Shown here: in pieces, positions 57,401 through 64,000 of the stretch | Layout of the letters: each line of letters starts with the position of its first letter | Numbering within the stretch: the first letter of the stretch is position 1 | DNA from: Sipunculus nudus | Lineage: Eukaryota > Annelida > Sipuncula > Golfingiida > Sipunculidae | Direction of reading: 5' to 3' | DNA: 64,000 bases | Assembly: GCA_026874595.1 (NCBI GenBank) | Contig: CM049306.1 | Span: forward strand, 85,836,142-85,900,141 | Translations under genes and position numbers: made by a program | The notes under the pieces: model-generated | What the model was told of the DNA's origin: nothing | Database searches by the model: none | Seen by the model: only the letters and a program-made list of their open reading frames with translations

Positions 57401-57958
57401 CAGTTGTCCGCCTTGGATCCACTTGATTTACTTGTCTAGTTCCATCTGCGTAAGGCTCTCTTCTGATTGGTAAATGTTGTTGCCATAACGCCGTGTGGTG
57501 TCAGGAAAAGTAACTTCTCGCGTCATACATACAATTTTTAAAATCTGTCCCTACTTCACTCTTCCCCCTTTCTAGGAACAGGTTTTCACCATGATGGCTG
57601 CAAATTAATCAACTATTCATAAGTAAAGAGGAAAGAGCGGAGCCGCTCCTCTGTCCAGTCCGCCAATGATATAGTCATTTTAGAGGTACCAGTGAGAAGA
57701 GCGCGGCCGTTCTCTCGGGTCATCGAATAATACTCCTCAACAGAATGAAGCATATAGTGTTGCTGCATTGCGGTTGCCCAGATGAAACGCTGTCTTCTCT
57801 AGGAAATTCCAGCAGGGTGATATATCCTCCAGGTCTTGGCCAGTATCCCTGGGTGTTCGAGAGAAGTATGAAGCATCAGTCTCGAGCATCACCTTGTCTG
57901 TGAGAGGGTAGTTCTGATAGAAGAAACTCTTAACGGACATTTATTAAATGTACTTAAC

Positions 57959-59257
57959 CAGGGTTGGCATTCTTCCGGGAAGATAGGTATTTCTTCCCTT
58001 CCCAGGGAAGTTTGGGAAGTTTTCTGGAAGAAAAGGAAGTTAGGGAAGTTTCTTGGAAGTAAAGGAAGTTAAGGAAAAACTGTTGATATTTTCCACAAAC
58101 TTTAATTAAACATCTATATACATATTTAACAGGGAATCACTGAATAATGTATTACAATTATTCTTTATTAGTACATTGTTATTTATACATTGAATTAGAC
58201 TGAAATTTAATCGAATTATTTAAATAAATAAGTTGACAACTTGAGAACAGTAAAACTGACTGGGTTCATGGCCAAAAAATATACTCCCAAAATGTCTACA
58301 GCATGTTCTTTGTTTAGTGGTTGTGTATTAAAATCTCTACTCACTGATTTGGGTTATGTCTCAATGTCTGCTGGATGTGATCTTCCAGTGATAGGGTGAT
58401 AATCAGTTTGGTATATATGATAAACATATAATTGTTAATTAACCAGTAAGTACCAATAATTCATTAATGAAGCTACCCACAACCTTAAAAATTGATAATC
58501 ATTCATAGCTGAATGGAAACCTGCATGTTCACAATGCTAAATAATAGAACAAATCTTTCCTAAAGAAGGCTGAAGTGTAAATAATCTTTGATCCTTAAAC
58601 ATGATCTTTAAGAATAAAAATAATAAGTAATAAATTAGTAATAAAACCACTTAGACATTTTGGGATTCCACTCATTTTCTATAGTAGATGCTTTGGGAGA
58701 ACGAAGTGTAGATATTTTGGGAACAGACATTTGGGGAGGCCCCAATGTTTTGTATTGACAGGTTAGATCTGCTCATTGCTGGACAATTAAAGAAGCAATC
58801 TGATCAACGGTCAGTAAATTCTCAAACAGTGTATGCTTCTGCTTAACCAAATTAAAATGTTTAATTTTATTTAAAGTATAATTACTCTGCTAGCCCTACT
58901 GTACAAACACTCCTGGAGTGTATATAATCTAGTTTAGATGACCTATTATACTAAACTGAATACTATACAAACTTCATTCCATCCAAGGCTAAAGATAACT
59001 CCACTGAGCCCCACAGTCACATCCCAGTCACTTTCTCAGACACCAAAAGGGTTGTTTCATTTTAAAGTTTGTAAAAACAATCCCCCTGATTTGAACTGTT
59101 ATGAAAGGCCAAAATATCAGTTAAACAAATGATGTGTATGTTGACTCTATTTCTACCCTGGGAAGAAATGATGGGAAGAAAGTATTTCTTCCCTTTAGGG
59201 AAGAAAGCATTTCTTCCCTTCCCTTCCTTTCCCTCTGGGAAGGTTGTGCCAACCCTG
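57959..59257. mobile_element. Non-autonomous hAT-type DNA transposon, 1299 bp
   Basis: Terminal inverted repeats CAGGGTTGGCA at the left and TGCCAACCCTG (reverse complement) at the right, with a perfect 8-bp target duplication TACTTAAC at 57951-57958 and 59258-59265. Both are diagnostic of hAT elements. Subterminal regions carry many GGAAG motifs on both sides (for example GGGAAGTTTGGGAAG at the left, TTTCTTCCCTTCCCTTCC at the right), in the manner of transposase-binding repeats. The interior is AT-rich with no transposase frame. Confidence 0.9.
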
Positions 59258-59299
59258 TACTTAACTAATAAAACAGCCTTATTCTGACTGTGATGTTAA

Positions 59300-59960
59300 T
59301 AGGAATACCTTAACTAACAAAATCCTTGAGACGAGGAGGGCGACACACCTTCATTCCAGTGGAAGTTGTTCTGCTTCTGTATCCTCAGAAGCGCTGTTTC
59401 TGAATTTTGCTTTTGCTCTAAATGGACACTGTCAGACGTATCAACCTCTCCAACAACAGACATATCTCGATGTGAGTCTGGCAAAGTCATGCCGGCCAGA
59501 GGCACACCCACAGTGTTGTCTGTGGGTTTACCAGGATCATTCTGTTCTACCTCCCAAGCCTGTGACTGTGCCCTTGTTCCTGCAAAGGCATCTAAATCGC
59601 CTTGACTGACCTGGTCATCAGTTTTTCAACCAAGAGGCCCCGGAGGGGTATCACCGTCCACCGCTTGCTGATCTGACTTGACATTGTCCTCCTGGCGCAC
59701 CTCTTGGTGTATCCATGTCATTCTCTTGACCTGCAATCCAACGCTTCAGGTTCTTTACTGCAGTATTTTCCTTGGCAGTGCCCTTTGCTCAATGGGAAAA
59801 CGAGCATGGTACCCTTTGATTTCTGCCCTAAGTTTTACCGTTTGCTTCTTGTTGCGGCATACGAACGCCACAGGAGATCACATACGAAGTTATGTCTCTT
59901 CCCAAATGGCCTGCAGTACGAGAATCATGACAGAAGTAAAGAACTTCTTCTTGGAGGGAT
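59300..59960 (-). pseudogene. Gypsy integrase zinc-finger relic and flanking decayed coding
   Basis: Minus-strand translation near 59935-59870 reads CHDSRTAGHLGRD, the start of the H2C2 integrase zinc finger. About 25 residues on, in another frame, CRNKKQTVKLRAEIKGYHAR matches the region following that finger. The catalytic core is not found; the sequence to 59300 is decayed. It probably belongs to the same element as the gag-protease block at 60412-62353. Confidence 0.5.
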
Positions 59961-60411
59961 AATTTCCGCGCCGGTCACCCCTCCCACAAATAGAAGAGAA
60001 CACCATTCTTTTGCTGTTGCTGGGCGTAAATCCAAACATGCTTGGTAGCTGGACTGCAGATTTACAGCTCTGCTTGGGTCGGGTCTCCTTTTTCTAACAA
60101 GATTTTTGACTCAGGTCTCAATCCTCCTGAAGCTTCCCAGATGTATAATGTAGTAGCCGGTTTGATATTGATGCCTCACGGATTTGTCCTGTCTCATCAG
60201 AGAGGTCTTCTTCCCCATCATGTGGAATATGTTTGGAGTCTGATGTGCAACTTGAACTGGTATCCTCAGCTACAGAAAGCTAAGCCGACTGTAGCATGAT
60301 TTCTGGAATTTGAGGACCTGATGAGCCTGTCCTAAAGGGAAGCTTAGCCGCCCTGCAACATACAGGTTTACAACAGCCGTTAAATTGGCATGTTCTTTGG
60401 ATTTAGCTTTT

Positions 60412-61257
60412 TTAGTGTCTTGGAAGGGGCCACGCAGATGCTCCGGCATCTCCTAGGAAGGGCTTTGCCCCTTCTTTTTGGCTCAGAATGCGGGTAAGCT
60501 CTACCGACCCTTCACCATTGCCAACACAGTTTTCTCGCCCGACGGGAGCTTCAGTGATCCCTGTACTAGGTACCGAACTAAGCTTAGCCGACTCAGCGCC
60601 TATTCCAGAGACAGTCTCTGTTACCAAAATAAAAGCACCTGCACACCTTTTGGGTGGGTTGCAACTAAATCCGGGATCAATGACTTCATTGGCTTCACTG
60701 GCTCCTCCAACATTATAATTTCGCTGCAAAATCACATGATCGGCTGTGTCATTGATGACTCGAACATAATCTTGATTCTTCTTGAGAGTACAGGAATTGA
60801 GAAGTGATTCACAGTCCTTCCTTGGCTTGACAACATAAACGTGAATCTCTGCAATTCTGTGTGCTATCTCCACATGCACAGGGAAAAAAATACAGAACGC
60901 GGTGACACCACCGTGCGCGTTTGGTGACTCCACAAAAACGGAGTGGTCATCACCTCTCACATTTCTCTGATATAATGCAGATATGCTTTTCTTAGGCATC
61001 AAAATCACGTTCCTGACGAGATCTACATCACACTTATTCCCAGACAGAAAATCAAGGCCAAGATGCACTTGATCTGTGACATGTGCCACGTAGATTTCTG
61101 AGTCATATTCATGTCTCCCGACCTTTATTCGTATTACATCGACCTTTATGGCAGGGATACTAATCCCCTTACAACTTACTATAGTTACTGGGGCAGCACT
61201 CTCAAAGACTGCAGAAGTAGAAATTCCATTTACTGTTACAGGGACTTTTACACTCAA
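60412..61257 (-). pseudogene. Gypsy protease relic (281 codons open)
   Basis: The minus-strand frame begins SVKVPVTVNGISTSAVFESA with APVTIVS and continues to LGLDFLSGNKCDVDL, the layout of a retropepsin-type protease. Residues where D-[ST]-G is expected read E-S-A, so catalytic activity is not expected. It is followed by about 170 residues without a recognised domain. It lies downstream of the gag zinc knuckle of the same strand. Confidence 0.6.
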
Positions 61258-61392
61258 TCCTTGGAATTACCTTTCCAGAATCTCAGGGAGACATTCACTT
61301 TCTGATGTGGGTTTTGGACTGCTCGCCTCCATTGTGGTTTCCTGTTTGTACAAAATCATCCCCTTCGCTGTTTGATGTAAACACTTGGATAT

Positions 61393-62353
61393 TCATTTGG
61401 ACCAATTCCAAGCGGAGTGGGTAGAACCCTGGGCTTCAGGCACTACCCCTACCCTTTTAAATCTGCCTTTTCTGATCCGTTTGAGGGGCCTGAGCTTTGG
61501 ACAATTCGTCCTCAGATGTCCTTTCTCATGAAAGTTAAAGCATTTAAGGGTTGCCTGGCGAGTAGGCGACTGCAGTGTTTGGGATCTACTTGGCGACCGA
61601 CGTGGAAGTGTGTGCGTGAACGCAAGAGATTTCAACATTGACTCTAGGGTATCCAACGACTTCTGAAATGTTTCCGAAGACTGTGAACTTCAACTTGTTG
61701 TTCGCAAGAAGGATCTTGCTTGGGCCTTAGGCTTTCCGGTCTACTGAAACTAACTGTACAAATAACTGTAAGTTTTGCTGCCTCACTTGAAAAGTCCTCA
61801 TATGTGTAAACAAAGCTCACTTTGCGAGATGCTAAATTAGTAGAACCATACAATGACTTTCTGTTATTTATGGCGTCATTCACACATTTGACAACTTTGT
61901 ATATTGTCCTAGGATATTTCATCATTGCGATTTCAACTGCTTTTTTCTCTTTACATCCACGCATTAACGGACGCGTCAATGGGAGGAAGTGGTCCTCTGT
62001 GGTTGGTATCCTCTTCAAAAACCTGCACAGTCATAGCTTGAATTAGGACTACTGCCACTTGGTGAGCGATGACGTGGTTCGACATAGCGGTAATGACCTG
62101 CTGAGTCTCTTGTGCCAGTACCAGGGTCATACCTGTTCTGCTGGTGGCTAGAAAGTCTTTTGGTCCTGTCTGTCGGGTAATTTCCCAGAGGATTGCATTC
62201 TAGAGACTCACTGTGGGACCTGATGCGCGGTGCATGATACGGATCTTCAGGAGGATGTGTACCTGAGAGATCCGACAAGGTACCACAACTAGAATCAAGT
62301 GAAAGCTGTGCCGTCCCTGGCCCAGTTGAAAAAATGCCTTTCCGGACCCTCAT
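61393..62353 (-). pseudogene. Gypsy gag relic
   Basis: Three overlapping minus-strand frames (62353-62015, 62018-61644, 61656-61393) form a gag-like series. It starts with a Ser/Pro-rich N-terminus (YRYVEPRHRSPSGSS), continues with a helical middle, and ends with KCFNFHEKGHLRTNCPKLR, a knuckle whose second Cys is replaced by Phe. The frame changes at the overlaps show that it is disrupted. The protease relic follows directly. Confidence 0.55.
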
Positions 62354-62399
62354 ACATCCCCCTCCTCCTAAAATTTGAGGCAGATTGGTAAGCAGATCA

Positions 62400-63700
62400 G
62401 TGATGTTGGTATATGTTGTCTTTCGGGTAAAAAGAAATGAATTTGCGCATGTGGGTTAGACCGGGCAGAAGCAACAGGCTGGTAAGGATCAGAACTATGA
62501 GAATTAATGCGGGACAAAGCAGGATCAGGATTTTCTAGTTGCTGGGAAGCTACATAAAAATCAGCGGTGCACTAGGAGAACCACTACTATGAGCAGGAGG
62601 TAAATCTTGACCATGCCCTGATCAGGACAATATTGCCATTCAGAGACAGCGAGTCCATAAGCTTTTTCTTAATCATGCAAACGAAATGTGGATTTGATTT
62701 GCAAAGTGCAACAACATCTACACCTGCAGAAGGAGAACGTGTCTGGTAAAATATAGTTTTGGCATTGTGAGGGAGACAGCTGATATAAAAATCACCAAAG
62801 AAGAGAAATTCTTGGTCATGAATTTGTTAAAATAAATATGGCAGCAAATGTGGCAATTATTGTGCAGTAAAAGTAACTGTCATGCTCATGTGACCATGCA
62901 TGAATTTATTAAAAGTGATAAACGCCTAAGTAAATGAGCAGATAAAAAAGCAGCCTTGATTACACCAGTCAGAAAATCAAACCAATAACTGCTCAAAGAA
63001 GCTGTAATTAGCTATAATTTTAATATCTACCAATTAAAAAACAAATGAGTAATCAAAATAGTCTGAGCAACAACTCAAGTGCTAAGTGGGTACTCATAAG
63101 GTATCACATGTATATATGACAACAATGGCTACAGTAGACCAAGGTAGGTACTATCAGTATAGCACATTTGCAATGGTATATAATATAACTATCGGAAAAA
63201 GATAAACTTGCACCTAAAAACTTAATTGAATGGTATTTTTGTTCTGAATGGAGTAATTATTCTGCTCCTTTAAACTGTTGATAAGCTGATATATAAAAAA
63301 AACAATGCAATCTTGATCAAAATATAGTTTATAGCAGGCAACACGTGTACAAAAAAGGCAGTTTTCTGGGTGTATTGACAGATAATGGTTCAATAAGCAA
63401 GATTATAATATGCAGAATGCAAGCAAAAGGCAAGGAAACAGGTGGGCTAAATTGTATGACTGGTTTAACAATAAGCAGATAAATAAGTTATGTTATACAT
63501 GATATAACTGGTTTTAGCATAAGCAGATATAAATGGTATTTATTGTACAACAATTAGCAAAATGTACAAATGACTTCGGCAGAAAATAATAATAAATGGC
63601 TGGAGAATTGAAAAAATACTAGATTAAATGGCTTTAATTATACAATTTTTTTCTTCCGAATAAAAAAAATTGACAGGAACTGCAACGAAGGAACTTTAGG
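62400..63700. other. Intron sequence of gene B without recognised features
   Basis: AT-rich; no coding region or clear repeat was found. The left LTR expected for the neighbouring minus-strand Gypsy relic could lie here but was not identified. Confidence 0.35.
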
Positions 63701-63714
63701 CCCCACTCCAGAGT

Positions 63715-63835
63715 GTGAAACTGGTTTCGGTTCAGCGAAACCATTCACTTACTAATAGCGAAACCGAAACTGGTTTTAGCGAAACTGCGAAACCATCTCC
63801 GGAGATGGTTTCGGTTTCGTCAAAACCGCCCACTC
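63715..63835 (+). repeat. GAAACC-rich palindromic repeat, copy 2
   Basis: It contains GGTTTCGGTT, GCGAAACCATTCACTTACTA, GCGAAACCGAAACTGG, the palindromic ACCATCTCCGGAGATGGT, and GGTTTCGGTTTCG. In reverse complement it matches 21001-21112 over its length. Alternating GAAACC and GGTTTC blocks allow several stem-loops. Confidence 0.6.
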
Positions 63836-64000
63836 GATAATTATACTGGAAAGATGGCGGACGTGGGGAAAAGTAGTGCAATTTTGTTAATTATTGTATT
63901 AATGGATTCTGTTGATGCCTGTTAGAGTTAAATAAGCAATGATTGAGATATAAACATTCTTTCGGAAGTGTTTTGAATTCAATATTCCCTACTATGACCA

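Noticed and set aside
59678-60299. Plus-strand frames of 85-114 codons
   Set aside because: They are shadows of the minus-strand integrase relic; the minus strand carries the recognisable zinc-finger motif.

Overview
The window is nuclear DNA from an invertebrate animal. It is AT-rich and has small spliced exons with GT-AG introns, many transposons, (AT)n microsatellites and long poly-C/poly-G tracts. A marine lophotrochozoan, perhaps a mollusc, is my best guess. That rests on the style of the abundant AGCTCA-type repeats with (GTCY)n tracts and on the SLC37A3-like proteins; it is inference only.

The host genes are two members of the SLC37 sugar-phosphate transporter family, most like SLC37A3, in tandem on the + strand. 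Gene A enters from the left with only its last three coding exons (49-143, 5143-5208, 8020-8172) and ends near 8.4 kb. Gene B starts in or before exon 32746-32843, with a possible upstream non-coding exon ending at 27062. It has eleven coding exons in the window, from the ATG at 32767 to 55632, giving about 337 residues. It runs off the right edge before its last exons. All exon phases join cleanly.

Most other DNA is mobile. Four copies of one family (285-3460, 9483-13628, 10897-12773 nested in the previous one, 44251-45735) share TTTTTAGCTCAGCTGA at the left, a (GTCY)n tract just inside, internal tandem modules, an inverted AGCTGAGC motif at the right, a 12-bp palindrome next to the right end, and insertion into T-runs without clear target duplication. 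This is the architecture of Helentron-derived elements (HINE/DINE-1 type). The nested copy also carries a relic of an endonuclease just upstream of its right end, where Helentrons encode that domain.

Intron 9 of gene B (43623-53225) holds a three-part nest: an old minus-strand BEL/Pao retrotransposon (about 44173-53184); a Helentron-like element inserted in one of its LTRs; and a very young Ty3/Gypsy element (46836-51045) inserted in its integrase, with a 4-bp target duplication, LTRs differing at 1 of 220 positions, an intact 998-residue pol frame and a badly truncated gag.

The last intron in view (from 55633) contains minus-strand Gypsy remains: a gag with SCAN-like sequence and a zinc knuckle, and a separate gag-protease-integrase relic. 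A 1.3-kb non-autonomous hAT element with a perfect 8-bp target duplication lies between them. Elsewhere there are a CR1/L2-type LINE fragment (21.1-22.1 kb), a tRNA-Thr-derived SINE (7.5 kb), a TA-flanked inverted-repeat element (17.4-18.3 kb), three smaller foldback or MITE-like repeats, two minisatellites and a deleted tandem duplication. No bacterial-type operons, CRISPR arrays or rRNA genes are present.
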